From Chitinophagaceae bacterium UBA7600 (lineage in GTDB: Bacteria; Bacteroidota; Bacteroidia; Chitinophagales; Chitinophagaceae), in assembly GCA_002478885.1 (NCBI GenBank), contig DLKC01000027.1:124001-188000 (forward strand): DNA of 64,000 nt. The letters run 5' to 3'. The notes under the pieces are model-generated. The model saw nothing but the letters and a program-made list of their open reading frames with translations. It was not told the origin of the DNA and did no database searches. Of this stretch, positions 1 to 9,206 are shown one piece after another. The translations under genes were made by a program, and so were the position numbers. How positions within the stretch are numbered: the first letter of the stretch is position 1; the number at the start of each line of letters is the position of its first letter.

Positions 1-2879
1 TGCTTTATGAAAGCATTAGCATTCAGCCATATTCCCCGGCGGCAGGTACTGGTTTAAGCTCGCATGAATTAAATCAGCCGGGCACTTATAAAGATGTAAA
101 AGATACAAGCTGCGTGGCCATGTTCAAGGCTTTGAAAAGCGATAAAAGCCAATTCCTTTTTGATGCTGCGGGAAATGACGAAGTATATTTTTTAGCATGG
201 ACGACCACACCGTGGACTTTGCCCTCGAACCTTGGTTTGACAGTTGGCGGAAATATCGATTATGTGCTGGTGAAAACTTTTAACCCGTACACACATTTAC
301 CGGTTAATCTTGTATTAGCGAAAGCTTTGCTGGGCAAATACTTTAAGCCTGAAGCAGAAAATGGTGGTTTCGAAAGTTACACCGAAGTTTCAAAAATTTT
401 GCCTTGGGCAATTTTGGCTGAATTCAAGGGTGCAAGCATTGAAGAGTGTCGCTATGAGCAGTTGTTGCCTTACGAGGCCAATGCTCCTGAAAAAGCGGGT
501 GGCGACCCTTTCCGTGTTTTGCTGGGTGATTTTGTGACTACTGAAGACGGTACCGGTATCGTGCATACGGCGCCGGCATTTGGCGCCGATGATTTTAGAG
601 TGGGCAAAAAATATGATATCGGAATTTTAATAATGGTTGACAGGCAGGGCAAATTTGTAGAAGGCCTTGGTGAATTCAGCAACCGCTATGTAAAGAACTA
701 TAAAGACGAAAAAGACTACGCCGATGTAAACGTAGACATCTGCGTAAAACTAAAAAAGGAAAACCGTGCATTTAAAGTGGAGAAATATGAGCACAGTTAT
801 CCTCACTGCTGGAGAACAGACAAGCCGGTTTTATATTATCCACTCGATGCATGGTTTATAAGAACAACAGCCCTAAAGGATCGGATGGTTGAATTAAATA
901 AAACAGTTAACTGGAAACCAAAATCGACCGGAGAAGGGCGTTTCGGCAACTGGCTTGAAAATATGGTTGATTGGAATTTAAGCCGCAGCCGTTATTGGGG
1001 TACTCCTTTACCTCTTTGGAGAACAGAAGATGGAAACGAAGAGGTGTGCATCGGTTCTATAAAGGAATTGAATGATGGAATAAGAAAAGCCAACGAAGTA
1101 TTGGGTGGTGAGGTTAACAAACATTATCTACATGAAGGTATCCTCGACCTGCATAAACCCTACGTTGATGAAATAGTGCTTGTAAGTGATTCAGGTAAAC
1201 CCATGAAAAGAGTTCGGGACCTGATCGATGTTTGGTTTGATAGTGGCGCCATGCCTTACGCGCAATGGCATTTCCCTTTTGAAAACACGGAAACTTTTGC
1301 CAGCAATTACCCGGCTGATTTTATTTGCGAAGGGGTTGACCAAACGAGAGGTTGGTTCTATACGCTGCATGCACTAGGTTCTTTAATGAAAGAGTCTATT
1401 CATGAAAAGCTGATTCAATACGGCATAAAGCCGGAAGACCTGGAGAAAAGGTATCCTGGCCTGGCATTCAAAACGGTTGTTTCCAATGGACTTGTGCTTG
1501 ATAAGAATGGCAACAAAATGAGTAAGCGTCTTGGCAACGTTGTGGATCCGTTTAAAACAATCGGAGACTTTGGTGCGGATGCAACACGCTGGTATCTTAT
1601 CACCAACGCTTCTCCCTGGGACAACCTAAAATTCGATATAGATGGAATTAAGGAAGTGCAGCGGAAATTTTTTGGCACCCTTTACAATACTTACCAGTTC
1701 TTTTGCCTTTATGCAAATGTTGATGGCTTCGATTTTAAAGAGAAATCGATTCCGATAGAACAGAGACCGGAAATCGACCGCTGGATTTTATCAAGCCTTA
1801 ACACGCTTATAAAAAGGGTAACTGCGGCAATGGACGACTACGAACCCACCATAGCAGGCAGGCTGATCGAAGAATTTACAGATGCGCATCTTAGCAACTG
1901 GTATGTAAGGCTGAGCCGCCGCCGGTTCTGGAAGGGTGAATATGAATCGGATAAAATAAGTGCTTACCAGACTTTGTACGAATGCCTTGAAGCACTATGT
2001 AGGCTTATTGCCCCAATTTCACCATTCTTTTCCGATGCTTTATTCAGTAATCTTAATGCAGTTACTGGCAGGCATAAAATTGCGTCTGTGCATCACGTAG
2101 ATTTTCCGCTAGCCGATGAAGGTGCTATTGACCGTTCCCTTGAAGAAAGAATGCAACTCGCGCAGGATACATCGTCGCTAATACTCTCGCTTAGGAAGAA
2201 GCTTAACATAAAAGTGCGGCAACCCTTACAGAGAGTTTTGATACCGGTTCAGCAACCTGAACTGGAACAGCAATTCAAAAAAGTAGAGGATCTTGTTAAG
2301 GCAGAGGTGAATGTGAAGTCGATTGAATACATCGCCGACACGGAAGGCTTTATAAAGAAGAAAATTAAAGCGAATTTTAAGGCATTAGGCAGCAAACTTG
2401 GCCCGAAAATGAAAGCAATGAGCAATGCAATCGCTAATTTCGGGCAGCAGGATATCAGCAGAATTGAAAGTAAAGGGCAAGTAGCTGTTACCCTTGATGA
2501 AGAAAAATATGTCCTCCTGTTAAGTGAAGTTGAAATTACTGCCGAAGATATACCTGGATGGAGTGTGGCTTCAAAAGGCAGCCTTACTGTGGCTTTGGAT
2601 ATTACCCTTTCCGAAGAACTCAGGCAGGAAGGCGATGCAAGAGAGCTGATCAACAGGATACAAAATATTAGAAAAGAATATGGTTTTGAATTAACAGACC
2701 GTATATTCGTGCAGTTGCGCGATAACGATTTGCTAAGGACTTCCATTAATAACTATAAAAACTATATTTGCGCGGAAATACTGGCAGAAGACCTGTTTTG
2801 GGTGCCGGAGATGCTGGATGGTACTGAAATTGAGGTTAACGACATTCCGCTAAAAGTGCTTGTAACAAAAAAAGGGTAA
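1..2879 (+). CDS. ileS: Isoleucyl-tRNA synthetase, C-terminal part (5' end outside window)
   Basis: Charges tRNA-Ile with isoleucine in the cytoplasm. The frame is open from the left edge (the residues before the first Met read LYESISIQPYSPAAGTG, a conserved IleRS stretch), so about 958 residues are visible and the HIGH motif lies upstream of the window. Visible are the editing domain, the DVWFDSGAMPYAQ segment and the KMSKR loop at nt 1515-1529, then the anticodon-binding region. KMSKR rather than KMSKS, the MPYAQ signature and the lack of a C-terminal cysteine cluster suggest the eukaryote-like IleS2 class, which is often naturally less sensitive to mupirocin; that class assignment is inference. 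The stop lies 4 bp before the DksA-like gene, so the two are probably co-transcribed. Confidence 0.97.
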   Translation, partial: LYESISIQPYSPAAGTGLSSHELNQPGTYKDVKDTSCVAMFKALKSDKSQFLFDAAGNDEVYFLAWTTTPWTLPSNLGLTVGGNIDYVLVKTFNPYTHLPVNLVLAKALLGKYFKPEAENGGFESYTEVSKILPWAILAEFKGASIEECRYEQLLPYEANAPEKAGGDPFRVLLGDFVTTEDGTGIVHTAPAFGADDFRVGKKYDIGILIMVDRQGKFVEGLGEFSNRYVKNYKDEKDYADVNVDICVKLKKENRAFKVEKYEHSYPHCWRTDKPVLYYPLDAWFIRTTALKDRMVELNKTVNWKPKSTGEGRFGNWLENMVDWNLSRSRYWGTPLPLWRTEDGNEEVCIGSIKELNDGIRKANEVLGGEVNKHYLHEGILDLHKPYVDEIVLVSDSGKPMKRVRDLIDVWFDSGAMPYAQWHFPFENTETFASNYPADFICEGVDQTRGWFYTLHALGSLMKESIHEKLIQYGIKPEDLEKRYPGLAFKTVVSNGLVLDKNGNKMSKRLGNVVDPFKTIGDFGADATRWYLITNASPWDNLKFDIDGIKEVQRKFFGTLYNTYQFFCLYANVDGFDFKEKSIPIEQRPEIDRWILSSLNTLIKRVTAAMDDYEPTIAGRLIEEFTDAHLSNWYVRLSRRRFWKGEYESDKISAYQTLYECLEALCRLIAPISPFFSDALFSNLNAVTGRHKIASVHHVDFPLADEGAIDRSLEERMQLAQDTSSLILSLRKKLNIKVRQPLQRVLIPVQQPELEQQFKKVEDLVKAEVNVKSIEYIADTEGFIKKKIKANFKALGSKLGPKMKAMSNAIANFGQQDISRIESKGQVAVTLDEEKYVLLLSEVEITAEDIPGWSVASKGSLTVALDITLSEELRQEGDARELINRIQNIRKEYGFELTDRIFVQLRDNDLLRTSINNYKNYICAEILAEDLFWVPEMLDGTEIEVNDIPLKVLVTKKG

Positions 2880-2883
2880 TTGT

Positions 2884-3756
2884 ATGGCCACAAAAAAAAC
2901 AGTAAAAAAAGCGGCTCCTGCAAAAAAAGCAACCAGTCCGGCCAAAAAGCCAGCAAAGCCTGTAGCAAAAGCTGCGGCAAAAAAGGCAGTTAAACCAGCA
3001 GCTAAACCGGCAAAACCTGCTGCCAAGCCTGCTGCAAAACCACAAAATAAAAAAGCTGTTGCAAAACCGGTAGCCAAGAAAGTTGAACCGGTTAAAAAAT
3101 CGAAAGCAGCGCCGGCTAAACCGGTAAAAAAAGAAGTAGAGAAAAGAATAGTTCCTGCACCAAAGGTCAAGGGCAAAGAAGAAAAAAAAGTGGTTGCTAA
3201 GCCTGCTGTTCCGGCACCTGCCCCAATTCCTCAAAAACCTGCAAAACTTACAAAGCCGGAACCGCTGGCAGAGGTAAAGATTCCCAAGACGACAGTGAAA
3301 ACGAGTGTACCTTATCAGCCGGGTTATACTCCGTTAGAAAAAAGAGCTGAATCACCAAAAAATAATGATCCATTGATAAGATATAGTGACTCGGACCTAA
3401 ATGAGTTTAAAGAACTCATTGGGAAGAAATTGGAAGCTGCCAAAAAGGAACTCGCATACCTTCAGGGCCTCATTACGCGTAAAGATGATATGGGCGGCGA
3501 TGAAAGCGACAACCGTTATATGACCATGGAAGACGGCAGCATGAGTATGGAACGTGAGCAATTAAGTCAAATGGCCAGCAGGCAGATTACTTATATCGAT
3601 CACCTGGAAAAAGCACTCATAAGAATTGAAAACAAGACTTATGGAATTTGCAGGGTAACCGGTAAACTTATAGACAAAGCCCGCCTTCGTGCAGTACCAC
3701 ATGCTACACTTAGTCTTGAAGCTAAAATGGGTTACGTAAAGCCCAGCGAGCAGTAA
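2884..3756 (+). CDS. TraR/DksA-like protein with Lys/Ala/Pro-rich N-terminal tail
   Basis: The protein has 290 residues. Residues 1 to about 145 are a histone-H1-like low-complexity tail of AKPAKK-type repeats. The C-terminal half (about 155-290) has the DksA-type coiled-coil region and the signature YGICRVTGKLIDKARLRAVP. Canonical DksA holds zinc with four cysteines; only one remains here (in GICR), so classical zinc binding is unlikely. I believe the same loss is common in Bacteroidota homologues. The role could be RNA polymerase secondary-channel regulation, while the basic tail suggests contact with nucleic acid; both are inference. It starts 4 bp after ileS and is followed by a strong terminator at 3780, so it ends the ileS transcription unit. 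Confidence 0.85.
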   Translation: MATKKTVKKAAPAKKATSPAKKPAKPVAKAAAKKAVKPAAKPAKPAAKPAAKPQNKKAVAKPVAKKVEPVKKSKAAPAKPVKKEVEKRIVPAPKVKGKEEKKVVAKPAVPAPAPIPQKPAKLTKPEPLAEVKIPKTTVKTSVPYQPGYTPLEKRAESPKNNDPLIRYSDSDLNEFKELIGKKLEAAKKELAYLQGLITRKDDMGGDESDNRYMTMEDGSMSMEREQLSQMASRQITYIDHLEKALIRIENKTYGICRVTGKLIDKARLRAVPHATLSLEAKMGYVKPSEQ

Positions 3757-3779
3757 AGTAGTTCATCTCTTAAATAATT

Positions 3780-3812
3780 GAGAGGCTGTGTTTACACGGC
3801 CTCTCTTTATTT
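3780..3812 (+). terminator. Rho-independent terminator after the DksA-like gene
   Basis: An 11-bp stem GAGAGGCTGTG / CACGGCCTCTC (one G-U pair) with a TTTA loop is followed by a T-rich tract. It starts 24 bp after the stop codon. Confidence 0.85.
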
Positions 3813-3869
3813 TTAGTACTGTAACATATTTTTTACTGACGCGTTATATAACCCATAGAAAACAAACGC

Positions 3870-4586
3870 ATGAAAAAAATACTACTATCTGCACTGCTTT
3901 TTATAAGTGCAGGCGCAATGGCTATGGGCACAGTAAAAGGTAATGGAAACCTTAAAAAGGAATCCAGAGATATTTCAGCATTTACGGCCCTCTCCTCCGC
4001 CGGTCAATTCAGTGTTGAAATAGGTTACGGCAGTGGCGACCAACTGCAGATAGAGGGCGACGAAAATATTTTGCCCTATATCGAAACTTATGTGAAGGAT
4101 GGAACACTTAAATTAAAGGTGAAAGATCTCACCATTATTAAACCACAATTACAGATACGAATAAAGATCAGTATGGCAACCATAACCGGTATTTCGGTAA
4201 GCGGAAGTGGCGAAATAGATGGTCATGGCGATTTCTTCAACGATGGAAATACTTCCTTTTCCATGTCTGGATCGGGTAAGCTGAAGCTCGGCTTTAATCA
4301 TTTTAGCAATGTAAATATTTCCATGAGTGGCAGCGGAACGATCGAATTGAAAGGTGCTGTAAGTAAAGACCTCGACATTCATCAAAGCGGAAGCGGAAGA
4401 ATAGACTGCGAAGGAATGCCGTGCGAAAATGCAACCGTGAAAATAAGCGGCAGCGGCAATGTGCGGGTAAATGCCAATCAATACATTAGTGCACATATCA
4501 GCGGCAGCGGTGAAATTCTTTATGCAGGCTCGGCGGGCCGGCTCGACAGCCACATCTCAGGCAGCGGGAAAATCAGGAAGATTTAA
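3870..4586 (+). CDS. Secreted head-GIN domain protein (DUF2807)
   Basis: The protein has 238 residues. A signal peptide (MKKILLSALLFISAGAMA) is followed by a right-handed beta-helix-like region with recurring SGSG turns (GSGEIDG, GSGKLKLG, GSGTIEL, GSGRIDC, GSGNVRV, GSGEILY, GSGKIRK). This pattern is typical of the DUF2807 / head-GIN family, described as putative autotransporter-adhesin-like proteins and very frequent in Bacteroidota. It is probably periplasmic or surface-exposed; its molecular function is unknown. It stands alone, after a terminator and convergent with the sugar permease. No C-terminal sorting domain is visible. Confidence 0.85.
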   Translation: MKKILLSALLFISAGAMAMGTVKGNGNLKKESRDISAFTALSSAGQFSVEIGYGSGDQLQIEGDENILPYIETYVKDGTLKLKVKDLTIIKPQLQIRIKISMATITGISVSGSGEIDGHGDFFNDGNTSFSMSGSGKLKLGFNHFSNVNISMSGSGTIELKGAVSKDLDIHQSGSGRIDCEGMPCENATVKISGSGNVRVNANQYISAHISGSGEILYAGSAGRLDSHISGSGKIRKI

Positions 4587-4660
4587 TAGCATCACCAAAT
4601 CTTGGTGGCCTTAAGGCTACGAAGCATATTAGTTGTGTCCCGGCTTCGCAACTTTTTTGT

Positions 4661-4812
4661 CATCGCCTGTTGCGTCGCACTTGTGTAATTAGTTCGTAAA
4701 TAAGCAAACACATAAGGGCTTAGAGCAATTTTAATGATGATAACGAGCCGGCATGCGCCGATCTTTTCCAGAGTTGATTCTACAGTACAAGTGAGTGACA
4801 CAACAGGCGATG
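4661..4812. repeat. Inverted intergenic repeat pair R1
   Basis: Left arm 4661-4687 (catcgcctgttgcgtcgcac...) and right arm 4786-4812 (tacaagtgagtgacacaaca...). The outer 12 bp (CATCGCCTGTTG) match perfectly as an inverted repeat. The left arm has the GCGTCGCA core and the right arm the TGTCACTCA core. The pair fills the gap between two convergent genes. Confidence 0.85.
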
Positions 4813-4843
4813 CCATGAAAAACCGGCAGCCTGCAACAAAAAC

Positions 4844-6094
4844 TCAGGTTCGTATCTTATGGCCTTTTAAGGCGTAAAATAATACCATGAAATATGTGGG
4901 TAAAACGATGACGTAAGCGAAATGGGTATCGTATATTTCTGCGAGGTGGCCATACACTAAAGGCAGCACCGCGCCGCCGCCAATTGCCATAATGAGCAGA
5001 GAGGAGCCAACTTTTGTAAACCTGCCCAGTCCATCAATCGCCAGTGGCCAGATGGACGGCCACATAAGCGAATTGGCCAGTCCAAGCAAACCAATAAAAC
5101 TTATGGATGTATAGCCTTGTGTGAAAAGAGCTGCGATGGCAAACACAATCCCTGCAATTGCCGAAACTTTTAACGCGTTTTGCTGACTTATGTATTTAGG
5201 GATGCAAATAATGCCAATAATATATCCCACAAGCATATTAACAATGGTAAAGCTTGCAAAAAATTTGGCGGTCGAAAGCGGCACTTTCATCGACGCAGCA
5301 TAACCTGCGATGGTATCAACAGCGATGACTTCCACTCCAACATAAAGAAAAATCGTAACCATGCCGAGCAACAAATGGGGAAAATGAAAAATACTTGTCT
5401 TTCGGTGTTGAGACTCACCAGTAGCTTGCTCTTCGGCATCGACCTCCGGCAAAGATGAGAAATGAATAAGCAATGCCAGTATTACCAGTGTAAGAAACAT
5501 AACGGCGTAGGGTAATATTACTCTGTCGGCGAGGTGGGCAAGTGATTCATTTTGCTGTGCTGCATTGAACCCGGCCAGTTTTTTGTCGAAGCCATCTGCG
5601 TCCTGCAGAATTACTGCACCAAGTATAATTGGCGCTATCGCACCGGCGATGCCATTGCAAATGCCCATAACGCTGATGCGCCTTGCTGCGCTCTCCTGTG
5701 GCCCGAGGATGGTTATGTATGGATTGGATGCCGTTTGTAAAATTGTAAGCCCCGCCCCTTGAATAAACAAGCCGAGCAAGAATAAAGGGTACATTCTGGT
5801 TAGTGCAGCGGGAATAAAGAACAAAGCCCCAAGCGCCATCATCAAAAGCCCGGCACTCATACCCTTTTTAAATCCTGTTTTCTTAAGCACCCAAGAAGAT
5901 GGAATAGCCATCACTGTATAAGAAATGTAAAATGAAAAGGCCACAAAGTAAGATTGAAAAGCACTTAGCTGGCAAGCGATACGCAGGTAAGGAATAAGTA
6001 CCGATCCAAGCCAGGTAACAAAACCAAACACAAAAAATAATAACCCGATTATGAGGATGTTCCTGTTATTGTTTTTTACAGCAGTTGCTTGCAT
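4844..6094 (-). CDS. Sugar MFS permease (FucP/GluP/NagP type), likely for MurNAc or another amino sugar
   Basis: A 416-residue inner-membrane transporter with about twelve hydrophobic segments. The N-terminal FVFGFVTWLGSVLIPYL and QTASNPYITILGP segments are typical of the fucose/glucose/GlcNAc permease branch of the major facilitator family. It starts 18 bp after murQ on the same strand, so the two form an operon. In Tannerella, murT-murK-murQ encode transporter, kinase and etherase for N-acetylmuramic acid; by analogy this permease could import MurNAc (inference). No kinase gene is adjacent. The substrate cannot be read from sequence alone. Confidence 0.85.
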   Translation of the reverse strand: MQATAVKNNNRNILIIGLLFFVFGFVTWLGSVLIPYLRIACQLSAFQSYFVAFSFYISYTVMAIPSSWVLKKTGFKKGMSAGLLMMALGALFFIPAALTRMYPLFLLGLFIQGAGLTILQTASNPYITILGPQESAARRISVMGICNGIAGAIAPIILGAVILQDADGFDKKLAGFNAAQQNESLAHLADRVILPYAVMFLTLVILALLIHFSSLPEVDAEEQATGESQHRKTSIFHFPHLLLGMVTIFLYVGVEVIAVDTIAGYAASMKVPLSTAKFFASFTIVNMLVGYIIGIICIPKYISQQNALKVSAIAGIVFAIAALFTQGYTSISFIGLLGLANSLMWPSIWPLAIDGLGRFTKVGSSLLIMAIGGGAVLPLVYGHLAEIYDTHFAYVIVLPTYFMVLFYALKGHKIRT

Positions 6095-6112
6095 TCGATT
6101 GTGTTGGCTGAA

Positions 6113-6928
6113 TTATTTTTGTGCAGATAAATGATCCATTGCAGCTTTTACGCTTCCCTGCCCCAGTAAAATTTTCTTTGCTTCCTCATAGTCGGCAATC
6201 GAGGCTTTTTCCATCAGCATTTTTACAGCGCGGTCGGTTATTTTGTTATTGATGAGCATTACATTCACCATCCTGTTGTCTTCAACACGCCCCAATTGAA
6301 TCATTGTTGTTGTGCTGATGATATCAAAGATCATTTTTTGCGCAGTGCCTGATTTCATCCTGGTACTGCCGGTAATAAACTCGGGGCCGGTAATAACTTC
6401 AACCGGGTAATCGGCGAGCGCTGCAACCGGCGAAGCCGGGTTACTTACAATACAGCCTGTACTAATATTCTGTTTGCGGCATTCTGTTAAAGCTCCAACC
6501 ACAAAGGGTGTGGTGCCACTGGCAGTAATGCCGATAACAATATCGTTGGCTGAAATAGCTGCCTTTTCTAACTCAAGCCAGCCGGCACTTTCATCATCTT
6601 CCATTTGTTCCAGCGCATCTGCCAACCGATCGATGCCGCCGGAGAGAATTACATTAATGATGCCTTTAGGTATACCATAAGTTGTAGGAAGTTCTATTGC
6701 ATCAAGCACAGACAAACGCCCGCCACTGCCTGCGCCAAGATAAAACATGCGGCCGCCAGTTTTAAGCTTTTCAACTACGGCAGTAATTAGCTTGTTTAGT
6801 TGTGGCAAAGCTTTTTCGATCGCGGGTGCAACCAGTTTGTCTTCACCGTTAATAGCGGCAGTAATTTCTTCTATAGATTTTGTTTCAAGATGCCTGTGGC
6901 TGGAAGGTTGTTCGGTAATTCTCGTCAT
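6113..6928 (-). CDS. murQ: N-acetylmuramic acid 6-phosphate etherase
   Basis: Cleaves the lactyl ether of MurNAc-6-phosphate to give GlcNAc-6-phosphate and D-lactate in cell-wall recycling. It has 271 residues, slightly shorter than the roughly 300-residue E. coli enzyme. The SIS fold shows the phosphosugar loop YLGAGSGGRLSVLDAIELP (residues 63-81) and the STRMKSGTAQK segment. Glu79 (DAIELP) and Glu113 (DDESAG) correspond to the two catalytic glutamates of the family. It is the first gene of a two-gene operon with the sugar permease. The repeat pair R2 lies upstream. Confidence 0.95.
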   Translation of the reverse strand: MTRITEQPSSHRHLETKSIEEITAAINGEDKLVAPAIEKALPQLNKLITAVVEKLKTGGRMFYLGAGSGGRLSVLDAIELPTTYGIPKGIINVILSGGIDRLADALEQMEDDESAGWLELEKAAISANDIVIGITASGTTPFVVGALTECRKQNISTGCIVSNPASPVAALADYPVEVITGPEFITGSTRMKSGTAQKMIFDIISTTTMIQLGRVEDNRMVNVMLINNKITDRAVKMLMEKASIADYEEAKKILLGQGSVKAAMDHLSAQK

Positions 6929-7020
6929 GCGTGTTAATGTTAATCAGGTTTGAAAGATAAGCAATAACTGTGTTCACAAACGGCTGAAAACATTTTTGTA
7001 ACCAGCTTTCAGTTAATATG

Positions 7021-7094
7021 GCATCGCCTGTTGTGTCACTCACTTGTGCTGCAGCAACTACTGCAGCTGAAGCGTGCGACGCAACGAAAGATGC
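7021..7094. repeat. Inverted intergenic repeat pair R2 (short spacer)
   Basis: Left arm 7021-7049 (gcatcgcctgttgtgtcact...) has the TGTCACTCA core. Right arm 7071-7094 (agcgtgcgacgcaacgaaag...) has the GCGTCGCA core. The spacer is only about 20 bp, the shortest in the window. Confidence 0.85.
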
Positions 7095-7150
7095 TATGAA
7101 ATACGATCGCCGGGAACAAAAAATTAACTGCCTTAAAAGGAAATTAGCGG

Positions 7151-7834
7151 TTACCACACCCACCACGGAGCATGGCTCATTTCTGCATAAACAATTGTAT
7201 CAAAAACAATATGCGCTATTATCGCGGGAACAATGCTTTTTGATGCCTGCTTTAGCAAGCCCACAATTATGGAAGCAATAAGAGTCCAAAGGAAGAAGTG
7301 AAGAATGTCCTGCCGCGGCAATGCAGCAGGAGACAAGAAAAGAGAGATCTTGTATAACGAATGTGCAAGTGCCGCAAAGAAAACTGCCATTGGGTGATTG
7401 ATGACGGCAAGCCGTGATTGCATATAACCACGGAACACAAGTTCTTCCGTTAGCCCAACGAGGGCGCCAATAAAAATAAAGCTGGTCACTGCTGTTGGTA
7501 ACAACGGCATATGAAAACTACCTCGGTAAGCCAAACCGCCAATGATGCCGATTTGCGTTGCAACTATATAATGTATAAGAAGTTCGCGCCTGAAAATATT
7601 CCTGGGTATTTGTTGTAATGCTTCAGTATTGATGTTTATCCGGTTACCTATTACCGCGGCGACAAATATTAAGGGAATAAAAGCAGCATACTTTACAGGG
7701 AATGAATATTCAACGAGATAAGCAAATAGAACAAGACTTGTACCGCATAATAATACTTCTTTAATAACATTTCTTTTTTTGGGAATGCAAGCACGGGCAT
7801 TTCTGAATGGAATATTGAGTATGCTAGCTTTCAT
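7151..7834 (-). CDS. CPBP-family intramembrane glutamic endopeptidase
   Basis: A polytopic membrane protease of the CAAX-protease/bacteriocin-processing (Abi) family, 227 residues from the start chosen here. The three family motifs are present: TEELVFRG with Glu130, Glu131 and Arg135; FFAALAHS with His158; and IIAHIVFD with His208 and Asp212. The chosen ATG (7832-7834) overlaps the end of the upstream gene by 11 bp. The longer frame up to 7885 would add a cysteine-rich extension that lies entirely inside that gene, so I reject it. The overlap suggests translational coupling with the LRR-like membrane protein. The substrate is unknown. Confidence 0.88.
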   Translation of the reverse strand: MKASILNIPFRNARACIPKKRNVIKEVLLCGTSLVLFAYLVEYSFPVKYAAFIPLIFVAAVIGNRININTEALQQIPRNIFRRELLIHYIVATQIGIIGGLAYRGSFHMPLLPTAVTSFIFIGALVGLTEELVFRGYMQSRLAVINHPMAVFFAALAHSLYKISLFLSPAALPRQDILHFFLWTLIASIIVGLLKQASKSIVPAIIAHIVFDTIVYAEMSHAPWWVW

Positions 7835-9206
7835 AGAATTTTCTCTTTGCTGTAAATGACAGAATAATTGCAAACAGCAAAGCAAGTGGCAGAACCAACA
7901 TCAACCATCCTGAACCAAGACAGGCTCCTGAGTTTGGTACAACAACACATCCCGGCAATGCTTTTGAAAGCGTTGTTATTATGTTGGAATCACGTGGTCT
8001 TTTTTCAACTGATAAATAACGAAGCTGTTTAAGGTTTATTAGCGTTTCCAGGTCAGTTAAAGAATCGATTATTACAAGCCCCCGCAGGTTAGAAAGCGGG
8101 AGTAGTGACTTATAATCGGTAACCAGATCGCTTCCTGCCATCTCGAGTATTTCTACACCGGGTAGCGTATGTACAATATTGCTGAACTGATATTGACTCG
8201 TGTTTTCAGGAAGGCCCAGCCATCTTAATTTTTTAAAATTGGTTAATAAATCTACATTCCTCCATGTTCCCATGAGCACCAATGAACTCAGGTGACCGCT
8301 AAATGCTAACAGGTTCAAAATATCTAATGAATCATCGCCCATTACCGATAACTCTTCCAGTTTATAAAGCGGTTTTAAAATTGAGAGGTTACCATGGTCA
8401 CCAATTAATGTCACCCTTGTTATTTGCTTATTATTTTCCAGGAAGGAAGGCGCGATCATCGTTTTTTTATTTTCAACAAGTATCAATTGACTTAGGGCAG
8501 GCATCGCTGGCAATTGATTGGCAACTAGCGAGTCGTCAAGTGAAAGGTACAAGCACTCAGTTTTTCCCCATTTAGAAAGCAATGGAAACTGACTTTCGGT
8601 AAGTGAAATTGTTACTTGGCGTGGTGAAAAGAAGTCTGCCTTTCCAAGATAAGACGTTATGGCGCTTACAGAGTCGTCGGTATTAAACAATAAGTTGATC
8701 TGCGGGTTAACTGACGCTATCATTTTAAGATAGGGAAGATAATTGTCCGGAATATCATTGGTAAAAACTAATGCCTCGAGGCCTGAGTAATTTTCAGCTT
8801 TCGCTTTTTTCAAAATCGGAAGCTGGTTATATTCTGATGATACTACAATCGTGTTAATTTGCCGGTCGACGTATAATACACTGTCTTTTCCGTCAAAAAA
8901 ATTGATAGAATCTTTTTCCGGATTATTGTAAAATTTTATGAAGGAATTGAAAAAAAGAAGATCGCCTTTTTCTGCGAGTACCGCACCAGCACTTTTGCCA
9001 TTATTTTCCGAGTAGGCTGTGTAATAGAATTTGGATACGTTCATCACATCGCCATCCCCGCTAAACTTTACTACATGATATTGATCCTGCTCTTTGTAAA
9101 TATTGAAGATTGCATAAATAATTAAAGAGAGAATTAATACCAATCCTAAGCTAAACCAAAAGAGATATTTATTCTGGCTATGGGTAATTGATCTATTCGT
9201 TTTCAT
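7824..9206 (-). CDS. Membrane-anchored protein with leucine-rich-repeat-like region, function unknown
   Basis: About 460 residues. A TM segment near the N-terminus (KYLFWFSLGLVLILSLIIYAIF) is followed by an extracytoplasmic region of about 390 residues with irregular LRR-like strands (LYKLEELSVMGDDSLDILNLL, FKKLRWLGLPE, LSNLRGLVIIDS, LKQLRYLSVEK), then a C-terminal TM segment (WLMLVLPLALLFAIILSF) and a short basic tail. I do not recognise a named family. The start is chosen at MKTNRS; a frame extension to 9230 adds eight residues and cannot be excluded. It overlaps the CPBP protease gene, so the two products may act together, for example as protease and recognition partner (speculative). Confidence 0.7.
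   Translation of the reverse strand: MKTNRSITHSQNKYLFWFSLGLVLILSLIIYAIFNIYKEQDQYHVVKFSGDGDVMNVSKFYYTAYSENNGKSAGAVLAEKGDLLFFNSFIKFYNNPEKDSINFFDGKDSVLYVDRQINTIVVSSEYNQLPILKKAKAENYSGLEALVFTNDIPDNYLPYLKMIASVNPQINLLFNTDDSVSAITSYLGKADFFSPRQVTISLTESQFPLLSKWGKTECLYLSLDDSLVANQLPAMPALSQLILVENKKTMIAPSFLENNKQITRVTLIGDHGNLSILKPLYKLEELSVMGDDSLDILNLLAFSGHLSSLVLMGTWRNVDLLTNFKKLRWLGLPENTSQYQFSNIVHTLPGVEILEMAGSDLVTDYKSLLPLSNLRGLVIIDSLTDLETLINLKQLRYLSVEKRPRDSNIITTLSKALPGCVVVPNSGACLGSGWLMLVLPLALLFAIILSFTAKRKFYES

Noticed and set aside
2762..3234. Long minus-strand frames opposite the DksA-like gene
   Set aside because: They are reverse readings of the AAA/GCN-rich tail and give Phe/Cys-rich low-complexity peptides.
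7835..7885. Upstream extension of the CPBP protease
   Set aside because: It lies wholly inside the upstream gene in another frame and has no family similarity.
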